A DNA stretch of 64,000 bases from contig NZ_JALGBI010000001.1 in NCBI RefSeq assembly GCF_022809125.1, forward strand, positions 3,038,001-3,102,000, in the 5' to 3' direction. Source of the stretch: Variovorax terrae. Its GTDB lineage: Bacteria > Pseudomonadota > Gammaproteobacteria > Burkholderiales > Burkholderiaceae_C. The notes below the pieces were generated by a model. That model was not told the DNA's origin, searched no databases, and worked only from the letters and a program-made list of their open reading frames with translations. Each line of letters starts with the position of its first letter. The stretch's first letter is position 1. Shown piece after piece: positions 46,814 through 55,103 of this stretch. The position numbers were made by a program, and so were the translations under genes.

Positions 46814-47593
46814 ATGCCCCGTTTCGCCGCCAACCTCAGCATGCTCTTCACCGAGGTGCCGTTCATGGACCGCTTTGCCGAAGCCCGCAGCGCCGGCTTC
46901 GAGGCCGTGGAATACCTGTTCCCCTATGCCCACAGCCCGGAGGAGCTGGCCTCGGCGCTGCGCCGCAACAGCCTCAAGCAGGTGCTGCACAACCTGCCGG
47001 CCGGCGACTGGGAGGCCGGCGAGCGCGGCATCGCCTGCCACCCCCACCGCGTGGACGAGTTCCGCGAAGGCGTGGGCCGGGCCATCGCCTATGCCCACGC
47101 GCTCGACTGCCCGCAGCTCAACTGCCTGGCCGGCAAGGTGCCAACGGGCGTGAGCGGCGAGCAGGCGCGCGCCACGCTGGTGGCCAACCTGAGATTCGCC
47201 GCCGCCGAGCTCGGGGCCGCCAGCATCCGCCTGCTGGTGGAGCCCATCAACAGCTACGACATCCCCGGCTTCTTCCTCACGCGCACCGCGCAGGCGCTGG
47301 AGATCCTGGACGAGGTCGGCTCGGACAACCTGTTCCTGCAGTACGACATCTACCACGCCCAGCGCATGGAAGGCGAGCTCGGCAGCACGATTCAGAACCA
47401 CCTGCCGCGCATCGGCCACATCCAGCTCGCGGACAACCCCGGGCGCCACGAGCCCGGCACCGGCGAGATCAACTACGCCTGGCTGCTGCGCCACATCGAC
47501 GCCCTGGGCTACCGGGGCTGGATCGGCTGCGAATACAAACCCGCCGGCAACACCCACCACGGCCTCGGCTGGATGGACCGGCTCACCCACTGA
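46814..47593 (+). CDS. hyi: Hydroxypyruvate isomerase
   Basis: 259-residue TIM-barrel isomerase of the AP-endonuclease-2 fold. It interconverts hydroxypyruvate and tartronate semialdehyde. Motifs are ANLSMLFTEVPFMDRF, LLVEPINSYDIPGFFL, LQYDIYHAQRMEGEL, HIQLADNPGRHEPGTGEINY and IGCEYKPAG, with the metal-binding Glu, Asp, His and Glu in place. It starts 11 bp after gcl, with AGGAGA between. Confidence 0.95.
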   Translation: MPRFAANLSMLFTEVPFMDRFAEARSAGFEAVEYLFPYAHSPEELASALRRNSLKQVLHNLPAGDWEAGERGIACHPHRVDEFREGVGRAIAYAHALDCPQLNCLAGKVPTGVSGEQARATLVANLRFAAAELGAASIRLLVEPINSYDIPGFFLTRTAQALEILDEVGSDNLFLQYDIYHAQRMEGELGSTIQNHLPRIGHIQLADNPGRHEPGTGEINYAWLLRHIDALGYRGWIGCEYKPAGNTHHGLGWMDRLTH

Positions 47594-47610
47594 ACGAAAG
47601 ACGCTTCAAC

Positions 47611-48528
47611 ATGACCAAATCAGGACTCAAGCTCGGCTTCATCGGCCTGGGCATCATGGGCGCACCGATGGCGGCACATCTGCTCAAGGCGGGCCACGTG
47701 CTGTTCGTCCACACCCACGGCAAGGTGCCGCAGGCGCTGGCCGACGGCGGCGCCACGCTCTGCACCACCGCGCAGGGCGTGGCCGAGCGCGCCGACGTGG
47801 TCTTCATCATGGTGCCCGACACGCCCGACGTTCAGGCCGTGCTGTTCGACGAACAGGGCGTGGCCGCCGGCCTCAAGGGCAGCCAGGGCAAGACGGTGGT
47901 GGACATGAGCTCGATCGACCCGATCGCCACCAAGGACTTCGCCGCGCGCATCAACAAGCTCGGCGCCGACTACCTCGACGCGCCCGTGTCCGGCGGCGAG
48001 GTCGGCGCCAAGGCCGCCAGCCTGACCATCATGGTGGGCGGCGAGCCGGCGGTGTTCGAGCGCATCCGGCCGCTGTTCGAGCTGATGGGCAAGAACATCA
48101 CCCTGGTCGGCGGCAACGGCGACGGCCAGACCTGCAAGGTGGCCAACCAGATCATCGTGGCGCTCAACATCGCGGCGGTGGGCGAGGCCCTGGTGTTCGC
48201 CTCCAAGGCCGGTGCCGACCCGGCGCGCATCCGCCAGGCGCTGATGGGCGGCTTCGCGGCCTCGCGCATCCTCGAAGTGCATGGCGAGCGCATGGTCAAG
48301 CGCAGCTTTGAGCCTGGCTTTCGCATCGCCCTGCACCAGAAGGACCTGAACCTCGCCTTGCAGGGCGCGCGCGCCCTCGGTGTGGCACTGCCGCAGACGG
48401 CCGGCGCGGCCCAGCTGATGCAGTCGTGCGCGGCCCTGGGCCACGCCCAGGCCGATCACTCGGCCCTGGTGCGTGCGCTGGAGGCGATGGCGCAGCATCC
48501 CGTCATGCCGGACGCCCCGCGCGCCTGA
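47611..48528 (+). CDS. glxR: Tartronate-semialdehyde reductase
   Basis: 305-residue beta-hydroxyacid dehydrogenase. The Rossmann motif GFIGLGIMGAPMA is at 9-21, the substrate motif DAPVSGGEVGAKAASL follows, and the catalytic Lys lies in GDGQTCKVANQIIVALN. It reduces tartronate semialdehyde to D-glycerate, the substrate of TtuD. Third gene of the gcl operon. Confidence 0.93.
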   Translation: MTKSGLKLGFIGLGIMGAPMAAHLLKAGHVLFVHTHGKVPQALADGGATLCTTAQGVAERADVVFIMVPDTPDVQAVLFDEQGVAAGLKGSQGKTVVDMSSIDPIATKDFAARINKLGADYLDAPVSGGEVGAKAASLTIMVGGEPAVFERIRPLFELMGKNITLVGGNGDGQTCKVANQIIVALNIAAVGEALVFASKAGADPARIRQALMGGFAASRILEVHGERMVKRSFEPGFRIALHQKDLNLALQGARALGVALPQTAGAAQLMQSCAALGHAQADHSALVRALEAMAQHPVMPDAPRA

Positions 48529-48561
48529 CCGCCGCCTGCGCCGCCCAGGCGCAGGAACGCC

Positions 48562-49578
48562 TTACAAGCTCGGCGCCAGTTCGTGCTGGAAGTTGAAGCT
48601 GTCGGCGTACACATGGGCCAGGCTGGCGTTCTGCGACGCGAACCGGCGCTTGGCATCGACGATCATGCGGGGCGAGCCGCACAGGTAGATGGCGTGCTCC
48701 GACAGATCGGGAAAGTCCTGCGCGATCGCCTCGGTCACGTAGCCGCGCCGGCCGGTCCAGCGCTCGTCGGCGCGGGACAGCACGGGCACGTACTGGAAGT
48801 CGTAGAGGCGCCCGGCCCATTCCTGGATCTGTTCGTGCAGGTAGAGGTCTTCGGCATGGCGCGCGCCCCAGTAGAGCGTGACCGGCGGGCAGTCCGGGTC
48901 ATCCATCAGCGATTCCAGGATGCTCTTGATCGGCGCAAGGCCGGTGCCGGTGGCCACCATGAGCAGGGGCCGGTAGTCCTCCGCGTGGTAGGCGAAGCCC
49001 CCGAGCGGCACCTCCACCTCCAGCGGGTCGCCGCTGCGCATCTGCGCCAGCATGCCTTCGGTGAAACGGCCGCCGGGGATGCGGCGCACATGGAAGTCCA
49101 CCTCCTGCTGCGCCGCCGGCGCCGACGCCATCGAGAAGCTGCGCGGGCTGCCATCGGGCAGCAGGATATTCATGTACTGTCCGGGCCGGTAGACCAGCGC
49201 CTGCGCCGCCTCGATCGCCAGCCCCAGGTGCACCACGTCCGGGCCCAGCGCGCGCACGCTGCGCACCGCCGCGCGATACCGCGACGGCGGCGAGCACAGC
49301 GGCAAGGCGCGCGCGGCGCTGATCGTCAGGTCGCTGCAGGCCCGGGCCTGGCAGGCCAGGGCAAAGCCCTCGTCCGCCTCTTCCGCCGTCAGGCCCATGG
49401 GAAAGTCTTCATAGGCCACGCGGCCCTGCAGCAGCCGGATGCGGCAGGTGCCGCAGCCGCCCGCGCGGCAGTCGTGCGCCAGCGCGACACCGGCCCGCTC
49501 GGCCGCTTCCAGCAGCGGCTCCTGCGCCTGCGCGAAAAATGACTCGCCGGTGTCGGCGACCTGCACGCGGTGGTTCAT
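48562..49578 (-). CDS. [2Fe-2S]-FAD-NAD(P)H oxidoreductase (oxygenase reductase)
   Basis: 338 residues; start at 49578, 10 bp after the GlcG-like gene. The N-terminal plant-type ferredoxin domain has Cys37, Cys42, Cys45 and Cys76 (DCRAGGCGTC, LACQ). Next is an FAD barrel (YRPGQYMNILLPDGSPRSFSMAS) and an NAD-binding domain (LLMVATGTGLAPIKSI, YLCGSPRMI). The order is that of toluene- and phenol-monooxygenase reductases. As last gene of the diiron-oxidase operon it is the likely electron donor to that oxidase. Confidence 0.92.
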   Translation of the reverse strand: MNHRVQVADTGESFFAQAQEPLLEAAERAGVALAHDCRAGGCGTCRIRLLQGRVAYEDFPMGLTAEEADEGFALACQARACSDLTISAARALPLCSPPSRYRAAVRSVRALGPDVVHLGLAIEAAQALVYRPGQYMNILLPDGSPRSFSMASAPAAQQEVDFHVRRIPGGRFTEGMLAQMRSGDPLEVEVPLGGFAYHAEDYRPLLMVATGTGLAPIKSILESLMDDPDCPPVTLYWGARHAEDLYLHEQIQEWAGRLYDFQYVPVLSRADERWTGRRGYVTEAIAQDFPDLSEHAIYLCGSPRMIVDAKRRFASQNASLAHVYADSFNFQHELAPSL

Positions 49579-49588
49579 GGCGCAACCC

Positions 49589-50068
49589 CTATTTCTTGAT
49601 GTCGGCCTCGGCCAGCACCGTGTGCCCCAGCGGCGCGAGCAGCGCGGCCAGCGCGGCCAGCGCGGCCAGGCCGCACTTCGTGTCCTGCTCGCCATTGCCG
49701 CCGGACAGGCCGATGCCGCCAATGACCGCGCCGTCCACCACGATCGGGAAGCCGCCCACGAAGGCCGCGAACCGGCCCTCGAAGCTCAGTTGGATGCCGA
49801 AGGCCTCGTTGCCGGGCAGCGCGGGGCCGTTGGGCGGTGTGGTGAACAAGTGCGTCGAGCGCTTGTGGCCGGCCGCCGTGAAGGCCTTGTTCCAGGCGAT
49901 CTGCGGGCCGGTGATGCGCGCGCCATCCATGCGGTCCATCGCGATCGGGTAGCCGCCGTCGTCGGCGATGCAGATGGTTTCCAGCACGCCGATCTCGCGC
50001 GCCTTGTCCAGGGCGGCGGCGATCATGTGGCGGGCTTCGGCGAGTTCGAGCTTGAGGGCGGTTTTCAT
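49589..50068 (-). CDS. GlcG/HbpS-family protein
   Basis: 159 residues, complete GlcG/HbpS fold: LELAEARHMIAAALDKAREIG, VLETICIADDGGYPIAMDRMDGA, WNKAFTAAGHKRST and GGFPIVVDGAVIGGIGLSGG. Homologues bind haem or small cofactors, or serve unknown roles in catabolic operons. No signal peptide, so cytoplasmic. An alanine/leucine-rich stretch (GLAALAALAALLAPLG) near the C-terminus comes from near-identical codon repeats (gcggccagc). Confidence 0.88.
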   Translation of the reverse strand: MKTALKLELAEARHMIAAALDKAREIGVLETICIADDGGYPIAMDRMDGARITGPQIAWNKAFTAAGHKRSTHLFTTPPNGPALPGNEAFGIQLSFEGRFAAFVGGFPIVVDGAVIGGIGLSGGNGEQDTKCGLAALAALAALLAPLGHTVLAEADIKK

Positions 50069-50101
50069 GGTCTGGGCATCAGGGAATGAAGGACAGGGGG
50101 A

Positions 50102-51589
50102 TCAGCAGCCGCGGTACACGGTCTTGATCTGCGTGTAGAACTCCAGGCCTGCACGCCCGGATTCGCGGAAGGTGGAGGTGCTCGAACGCTTGAGCCCGCC
50201 GAACGGCGCGTTGATGAGGTTGCCGGTGGTGGTGCGGTTGATCTTGACCGTGCCGGCCTGGATGTCGTTGGCGAAGTCGTGCATGTAGCGCGGGTTGCGC
50301 GTCGCGATGGCGGCCGACAGGCCGTACTCGGTGTCGTTGGCCTGGGCCAGCGCGTCGGCGTAGTCCCGCACCTCGATCAGCGCGATCACGGGGCCGAAGA
50401 TTTCCTCGCGCGCAATGCGCATCTGCTGCGTCACGTCGGCGAACACGGCCGGGCTCACGTAGTAGCCGTGCTCGTAGTCCGGGCCCTGCAAGCGCTCGCC
50501 GCCGCACAGCAGGGTGGCCTCGCGCCGGCCGATCTCGATGTAGCCGAGCACGGTGTCGAGCTGCCCGGCGGTGGCCAGCGGCCCCAGGTCCATGCCCGTC
50601 GTCATGCCGCTGCCGATCTTGAGGCCGCGCACCTTCTCGACCAGCCGGCGCGTGAACTCCGCCTTCACGGCCGGCACCACCAGCACGCGGCTGGTGCCGG
50701 TGCAGGCCTGGCCGCTGAGCGAGAAGCCGCCCTTGACCACCAGATCGACGGCGCGGTCGAGGTCGGCGTCCTCCATCACGATCAGCGGGTTCTTGCCGCC
50801 CAGCTCCATCTGGGTGCGCGTGGTCATGGCCACCGCGCGGTGGATCTGCTCGCCCGCGGTGGTGGAGCCGGTGAACGACACCGCACGGATCTGCGGCGAC
50901 TCGGTGATGACGGGTCCGACCTCGGCGGCGCGGCCCGTGATGAAGTTCAGCACGCCCTTGGGCAAGCCCGCCTGCACCAGGGCCTCGGTGAGCCGCAGGC
51001 CGCTCAGCGGCGCGTCGGACGAGGGCTTGAACACCACGGTGTTGCCGGCGATCAGGGCCGGTGCGATCTTGCGCGAGGGGATCGACACCGGGAAGTTCCA
51101 GGGCGAGATCACCGTCACCACGCCCAGCGGCTCGCGCTGACTGTAGACCAGCAGATCGGGGTCGTCATTGGGATAGGTTTCGCCCGAGAAGGTCTGGCCC
51201 TCGGTCGCGTAGAAGCGCAGCGTCTGGGCCGAGCGCAGGAACTCGTCGCGGCTCAAGCTCAGGGGCTTGCCCTCCTCGCGCGTCAGTTCGGCGGCGAAGC
51301 GGTCCGCATGCGCCTCCAGGTAAGCGGCGGCGGCCTCCAGGATGCGGGCGCGCCGGCCGATCGGTGTCCGCTTCCAGCCGTCGAAGGCGGCGGCGGCCGC
51401 GGCCACGGCAGCGTGCGCGTCGTCGGCGGAAGAAGCCTGGAAGCGGCCCACGATGTCGCGGGTGTCGGCGGGGTTGACGTTGTCGAAGGTCCGCCCCGTG
51501 CGGCTGCGGCTCCACTCGCCCTGGATGTGGTTGCAGAATTCCTCGGCGGGCAGGACGTTCATGGGCTGGCTGGCTTGGGTCATCGCCAT
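50102..51589 (-). CDS. NAD(P)+-dependent aldehyde dehydrogenase
   Basis: 495 residues, normal ALDH length. Catalytic Asn in SPWNFPVSIPSRK, Glu in QMELGGKNPLIV and nucleophile Cys in SGQACTGTSRVLV. The FSLSGQACTGTSR segment resembles 2-oxoglutarate-semialdehyde and benzaldehyde dehydrogenases. Start at 51589 (7 bp after the oxidase stop) was chosen; 51583 is an alternative. It probably oxidises the aldehyde released by the diiron oxidase reaction (inference from operon order). Confidence 0.93.
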   Translation of the reverse strand: MAMTQASQPMNVLPAEEFCNHIQGEWSRSRTGRTFDNVNPADTRDIVGRFQASSADDAHAAVAAAAAAFDGWKRTPIGRRARILEAAAAYLEAHADRFAAELTREEGKPLSLSRDEFLRSAQTLRFYATEGQTFSGETYPNDDPDLLVYSQREPLGVVTVISPWNFPVSIPSRKIAPALIAGNTVVFKPSSDAPLSGLRLTEALVQAGLPKGVLNFITGRAAEVGPVITESPQIRAVSFTGSTTAGEQIHRAVAMTTRTQMELGGKNPLIVMEDADLDRAVDLVVKGGFSLSGQACTGTSRVLVVPAVKAEFTRRLVEKVRGLKIGSGMTTGMDLGPLATAGQLDTVLGYIEIGRREATLLCGGERLQGPDYEHGYYVSPAVFADVTQQMRIAREEIFGPVIALIEVRDYADALAQANDTEYGLSAAIATRNPRYMHDFANDIQAGTVKINRTTTGNLINAPFGGLKRSSTSTFRESGRAGLEFYTQIKTVYRGC

Positions 51590-51596
51590 CGCGCGC

Positions 51597-52352
51597 TCAG
51601 GCGGCGGCCAGCAGTTCGAGCGGCTGGCGCATGTCCAGCCGCTCGATCGGCACCTCGCCCGCCACATAGTCGTGGTAGAGCGCCGTGGTGTAGAGCAGGC
51701 GCATCTGCGCGCCCACTTCGCAGATCTTCAGGCAGCGCCGCTGCAGCTCGGGCGTGTTGGCGTGCTCCAGCACGATCTGGTAGCCGCGCTCGCCGTGAAT
51801 CTCGTCCGACACGATGTGCAGGTCGAAGAACTCCACCTCCTCGTCGCTGAACTTGTAGTTGTCGCGCAGCGTGGGGGTCTGCTTGCGGTAGATCGACGGC
51901 ACCTGCGACTCCAGCCCCACCACGAGGCCGGCCACCGCCACGATCGGGTCTTCGCGCATGGCCACGGCATAGCACCAGCTTTGCAGCCCGCGCGTGGTGG
52001 GCGACATGTTGTCGGGGTCGATGACGCGCTCGCGCGTGGTGCCGCAGGCCTCAGCGAAGCGGATCAGCAGGTCGGTATGGCGGTCGCCGCCGATCTCTTC
52101 CTCGTACATGTTGGCCAGCAGGAAGTCCTTGGCCTCGGTGTACTGGTCGGGCATGCGCGCATAGATGCTGGCCAGGTAGTCGGCGAACGGCCCCACGTAG
52201 TGGTAGTGGTTCTCGGCCCAGCGCGCCAGGTGCGCGCGGCTGAGCAGGCCGCTGGACCAGGCCACGCTGAAGGGGGCCTTGTTGGCGCTTTTGCCCTTGA
52301 TGGCATTTTCCAGCGCGGTGCGGAAATCGTCGCGGTTCATCAATGCAGACAT
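51597..52352 (-). CDS. Heme-oxygenase-like diiron oxidase (CADD/PqqC/TenA-fold)
   Basis: 251 residues; ATG at 52352 has GAGGAG upstream. All-helical protein of the iron-containing redox-enzyme family. Six ligand positions match the CADD diiron pattern as I recall it: Glu85-x6-His92 (YEEEIGGDRH), Glu148 (VVGLESQ), His179-x3-Asp183-x2-His186 (DLHIVSDEIH). PqqC and TenA lack this complete set, so an O2-activating oxidase is favoured. Relatives cleave C-C or C-N bonds or oxidise amines (UndA, BesC, SznF, CADD). First gene of an operon with ALDH, GlcG and reductase. Substrate unknown. Confidence 0.87.
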   Translation of the reverse strand: MSALMNRDDFRTALENAIKGKSANKAPFSVAWSSGLLSRAHLARWAENHYHYVGPFADYLASIYARMPDQYTEAKDFLLANMYEEEIGGDRHTDLLIRFAEACGTTRERVIDPDNMSPTTRGLQSWCYAVAMREDPIVAVAGLVVGLESQVPSIYRKQTPTLRDNYKFSDEEVEFFDLHIVSDEIHGERGYQIVLEHANTPELQRRCLKICEVGAQMRLLYTTALYHDYVAGEVPIERLDMRQPLELLAAA

Positions 52353-52384
52353 GAGGACTCCTCTGGGGGTTGGAAACAAGCGAG

Positions 52385-52406
52385 TGTTCGGCTCTCATGC
52401 CGAACA
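52385..52406. promoter_or_regulatory. 8-bp inverted repeat in the oxidase operon leader
   Basis: TGTTCGGC-N6-GCCGAACA is a perfect inverted repeat starting 32 bp before the oxidase ATG. It can be an RNA hairpin in the leader or a second operator. Confidence 0.6.
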
Positions 52407-52420
52407 TCCATTTCAAAAAA

Positions 52421-52440
52421 GAATACTGTATACCAAAAAT
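52421..52440. promoter_or_regulatory. Catabolic GntR box 1 (oxidase operon)
   Basis: Core GTATAC at 52428-52433. On the minus strand ATTTTTGGTATACA continues GTATTC. It differs from the ferredoxin-operon box at 59346 by one base in 20. Located about 70 bp before the oxidase start. Confidence 0.8.
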
Positions 52441-52452
52441 CAGAAAAAACAA

Positions 52453-52491
52453 GCAATCAAGGCAACTCCTATTGCAATTTGGCTTGATTGC
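52453..52491. promoter_or_regulatory. Inverted repeat GCAATCAAG/CTTGATTGC
   Basis: GCAATCAAG (52453-52461) and CTTGATTGC (52483-52491), 9-bp perfect arms 21 bp apart, midway in the divergent gap between the oxidase operon and the Bug receptor. It may be a separate regulator site. The whole gap is strikingly AT-rich for this genome. Confidence 0.55.
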
Positions 52492-52504
52492 GTGTTTGAA
52501 TTAT

Positions 52505-52545
52505 ATATAGTATACCAAGTAGCGGTCCTGTTACCGTATACCTGC
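52505..52545. promoter_or_regulatory. Catabolic GntR boxes 2 and 3 (Bug receptor operon)
   Basis: Cores GTATAC at 52510-52515 (TATATAGTATACCAAG) and 52536-52541 (TTACCGTATACCTG), 26 bp apart, upstream of the Bug receptor and esterase operon. Box 2 shares the GTATACCAA half with box 1. Confidence 0.7.
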
Positions 52546-52589
52546 GGCCGATCCGAAGGGCCATGATCCCAATGCCAGGAGAACTCCCC

Positions 52590-53552
52590 ATGAGTGTTTA
52601 TCGAAAGCTGACCGCCATTGCCGCCCTCTCGCTTCTCGCGGGCGCGGCCATGGCGCAGACCTACCCCTCCAAGCCCGTGCGCGTTGTCGTCCCCACGGTT
52701 CCGGGCCCCCTCGACGTGTTTGCGCGCGCCGTGATGGAAAAAGTCGCCGACCGGCTCAAGCAGCCCTTCATCATCGACAACAAGCCGGGAGCCGGCGGCA
52801 ACGTGGGCGCCGAGATGGTGGCCCGGGCACAGCCCGATGGCTACACCTTGCTGTTCGCGATCGACACCACCTTCACGGTCAATCCCGCGCTCTACAAGAA
52901 GAAGATGCCCTTCGATCCGGAGAAGGATTTCGCGACCATCTCGGTGCCCGTGACCTACGACCAGCTGATGGCCGTCAACCCCGGGGTGAAAGCCAACACG
53001 GTCGCCGAACTCGTCGCCCTCGCCAAGCAGCGCAAGCTGAGCTACGCGACCGGCGGCAACGGCTCGCCCAGCCACCTGACCATGGCGTCGTTCCTCTCGA
53101 CCGCCGGCATCGACATGACCCATATCCCCTACAAGGGCACCGGGCAGTCCGTGATCGACGTGGTGGGCGGCCAGGTGGACTCCATCTTTGCCGTCAGCAC
53201 CGGCGTGCTGCCGCAGGTCAAGGGCGGCAAGCTGCGCGCGCTCGCGGTGTCGGGCACCCAGCGCTCGGCCATGGCTCCCGAGGTGCCGACTGTCAGCGAA
53301 AGCGGCTTCCCGGGCTTCAGCGCCACGTTCGCCTATGCCGTGATGGCCCCCGCGGGCACGCCCAACGAGATCGTGCAGCTGCTCAACCAGGAAATCATCC
53401 GCGCCCTCGCCACGCCCGATCTGCAGGAGAAGAACCGGATGTCCGACTACACGGCGATGGCCATGACGCCCCAGCAGTCCGCCGCCTGGCTGCGCGAGAT
53501 GCGCAAGAAGTGGAGCGACGTGATCACACACACCCACATCACGCTCGATTGA
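52590..53552 (+). CDS. Bug/TctC-family solute-binding protein
   Basis: 320 residues; start at 52590 was chosen for AGGAGAA upstream. Signal peptide YRKLTAIAALSLLAGAAMA-Q. Family motifs are PVRVVVPTVPGPLDVFARA, NKPGAGGNVGAEM, DGYTLLFAID, NPALYKKKMPFDPEKDF and HIPYKGTGQS. First gene of the unit with the carboxylesterase and TauE/SafE permease; it probably captures the ester substrate or its product. Confidence 0.93.
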   Translation: MSVYRKLTAIAALSLLAGAAMAQTYPSKPVRVVVPTVPGPLDVFARAVMEKVADRLKQPFIIDNKPGAGGNVGAEMVARAQPDGYTLLFAIDTTFTVNPALYKKKMPFDPEKDFATISVPVTYDQLMAVNPGVKANTVAELVALAKQRKLSYATGGNGSPSHLTMASFLSTAGIDMTHIPYKGTGQSVIDVVGGQVDSIFAVSTGVLPQVKGGKLRALAVSGTQRSAMAPEVPTVSESGFPGFSATFAYAVMAPAGTPNEIVQLLNQEIIRALATPDLQEKNRMSDYTAMAMTPQQSAAWLREMRKKWSDVITHTHITLD

Positions 53553-53568
53553 ACCCCGTCGCTGCCGC

Positions 53569-55101
53569 ATGCCATCTTCCATCGTCGAGACTCCCTGGGG
53601 CCGCCTCCAGGGCAGCAGCAGCCAGGGCGTCACGCGCTTTCTCGGTATTCCCTATGCGGCGGCGCCCACCGGAGCGCTGCGCCTGCGCTCGCCGCGCCCC
53701 CCGGTTCCGTGGCCCGGCCTGCGCGAGGCCCTGCGGCCGGGGCCGGCCAGCCTGCAGACGCTGAAGGGCCATCAGACCTGGCTCAACGACGCCTGCCCGG
53801 ATCAGAGCGAGGACTGCCTGTTCCTGAACGTCTGGACCCCGGACCTCCACGCCAGGCTGCCGGTGCTGGTCTGGGTGCACGGCGGCCAGACACGCAACGG
53901 CCATGGTGCCGGCGCGGCCTTCGACGGGAGCACGCTCGCGCGCGAGCAGCGTCTGGTGGTCGTCACCCTGAACTACCGGCTCGGCGCGCTGGGCGGCCTC
54001 GCCCATCCCGCGCTGCAGGATGAGGCAAGCGGCCACTGCGCCAACTGGGGCCTGCAGGACAAACTCGCGGCGCTCGACTGGGTGCAGCGCAGCATCGCTG
54101 CCTTCGGCGGCGACCCGGGCCAGGTGACATTGGCAGGCCAGTCCTCGGGCGCCGCCAACGCGGCCCTGATCGCGGGCCATGGCCTGGCTGCGGGCAGCTA
54201 CCACCGGCTGGTGCTGCAAAGCCCGCCACTGTTCCGCCCGCCGCTGTTCGTGGAGCTCGACGCCGCGGCGCAGTACACCGAGTTCCTCGCGCGGCAACTG
54301 GACCGTACCGTGCCGCAGCTGCGCGAGATGGACGGCCGCGCGCTGCAGCAGGCGGAGCAGGCGCTCGCGGCGTCGCCGGAGCTGGCCGCCATCATGGGCC
54401 GCCCCCGCACCGCCCCGGTGTGCGACGGCCGCCTGCTGCGGGCCTGGTCTTACGACACGCCGCCCGCCCCCTGCCCGACCCTGTTGGGCTGGACCCGTGA
54501 CGAGGCGGATTTCTGGTTCGACCTGCGCGATGGCGAAGGCCGCGAGATCGCGCCGCTGCAGCCACCGCGCACCGTCGAGGCCTTCGCCGAGCGCGCCGCC
54601 GCGCTGGCGCGCCTGCACCATGCGTTCGATACCGGCCCCGATATCGCCGCACTCACCGCTGCCTACGAGGCTGCCCGCGACCCGGCCCGCGCGTGGTCGG
54701 CGCTGTACACCGATCTCGTGTTCCGAGCCCCCATCGTGCATTTCGCCGCGCGCCAGGCGCGCGCGGGACACGGCACCTATGCCTACGAGTTTGCCCAGCC
54801 GGTGGCGGCTCCGGGCCGCGGCTCGCCGCACGCCAGCGACGTACCCTTCGTCTTCGGCACCACGGGCCATGCGCATTTCGCAGGCAAGCTGGAGGCCTCG
54901 GACGACGTCCGGACCCTCTCGCAGGCCATGCGCGCCGCCTGGGGATCGTTCGCGCGGGACGGTGTTCCGTCCACCCCGTCGCCGTGGCCGGCGTTTGACA
55001 CCCGGCAACCCCGCGCCATGCAGTTCGCGGCCCCCGCGCCGCGGGCCATGCCGCTACACCGGCCTGATCGCCTGGCCCTCTGGGCAGGCTACGCGAGCTG
55101 A
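53569..55101 (+). CDS. Type B carboxylesterase
   Basis: 510 residues of the carboxylesterase/PnbA family with no signal peptide. The oxyanion HGG is at 104-106 and the nucleophile elbow reads GQSSG (Ser192) instead of the usual GESAG. The acid is probably Glu in TRDEADFW, and the His is in GSPHASDVPFVFG. The N-terminal GRLQGSSSQGVTRFLGIPYA and SEDCLFLNVWTP are typical. Hydrolyses an ester or amide feeding the neighbouring pathway; the 16-bp gap to the Bug receptor shows one transcript. Confidence 0.92.
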   Translation: MPSSIVETPWGRLQGSSSQGVTRFLGIPYAAAPTGALRLRSPRPPVPWPGLREALRPGPASLQTLKGHQTWLNDACPDQSEDCLFLNVWTPDLHARLPVLVWVHGGQTRNGHGAGAAFDGSTLAREQRLVVVTLNYRLGALGGLAHPALQDEASGHCANWGLQDKLAALDWVQRSIAAFGGDPGQVTLAGQSSGAANAALIAGHGLAAGSYHRLVLQSPPLFRPPLFVELDAAAQYTEFLARQLDRTVPQLREMDGRALQQAEQALAASPELAAIMGRPRTAPVCDGRLLRAWSYDTPPAPCPTLLGWTRDEADFWFDLRDGEGREIAPLQPPRTVEAFAERAAALARLHHAFDTGPDIAALTAAYEAARDPARAWSALYTDLVFRAPIVHFAARQARAGHGTYAYEFAQPVAAPGRGSPHASDVPFVFGTTGHAHFAGKLEASDDVRTLSQAMRAAWGSFARDGVPSTPSPWPAFDTRQPRAMQFAAPAPRAMPLHRPDRLALWAGYAS

Positions 55102-55103
55102 GC

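Noticed and set aside
49640..49680. Tandem gcggccagc units that look like a short CRISPR or VNTR
   Set aside because: They are in-frame Ala/Leu codon repeats in the GlcG-like gene with no spacer structure. A slippage origin is possible but it is not an array.
51597..52352. Calling the diiron oxidase PqqC or a thiaminase (TenA)
   Set aside because: No pqq or thi genes are nearby, and the full six-ligand pattern of heme-oxygenase-like diiron oxidases is present.
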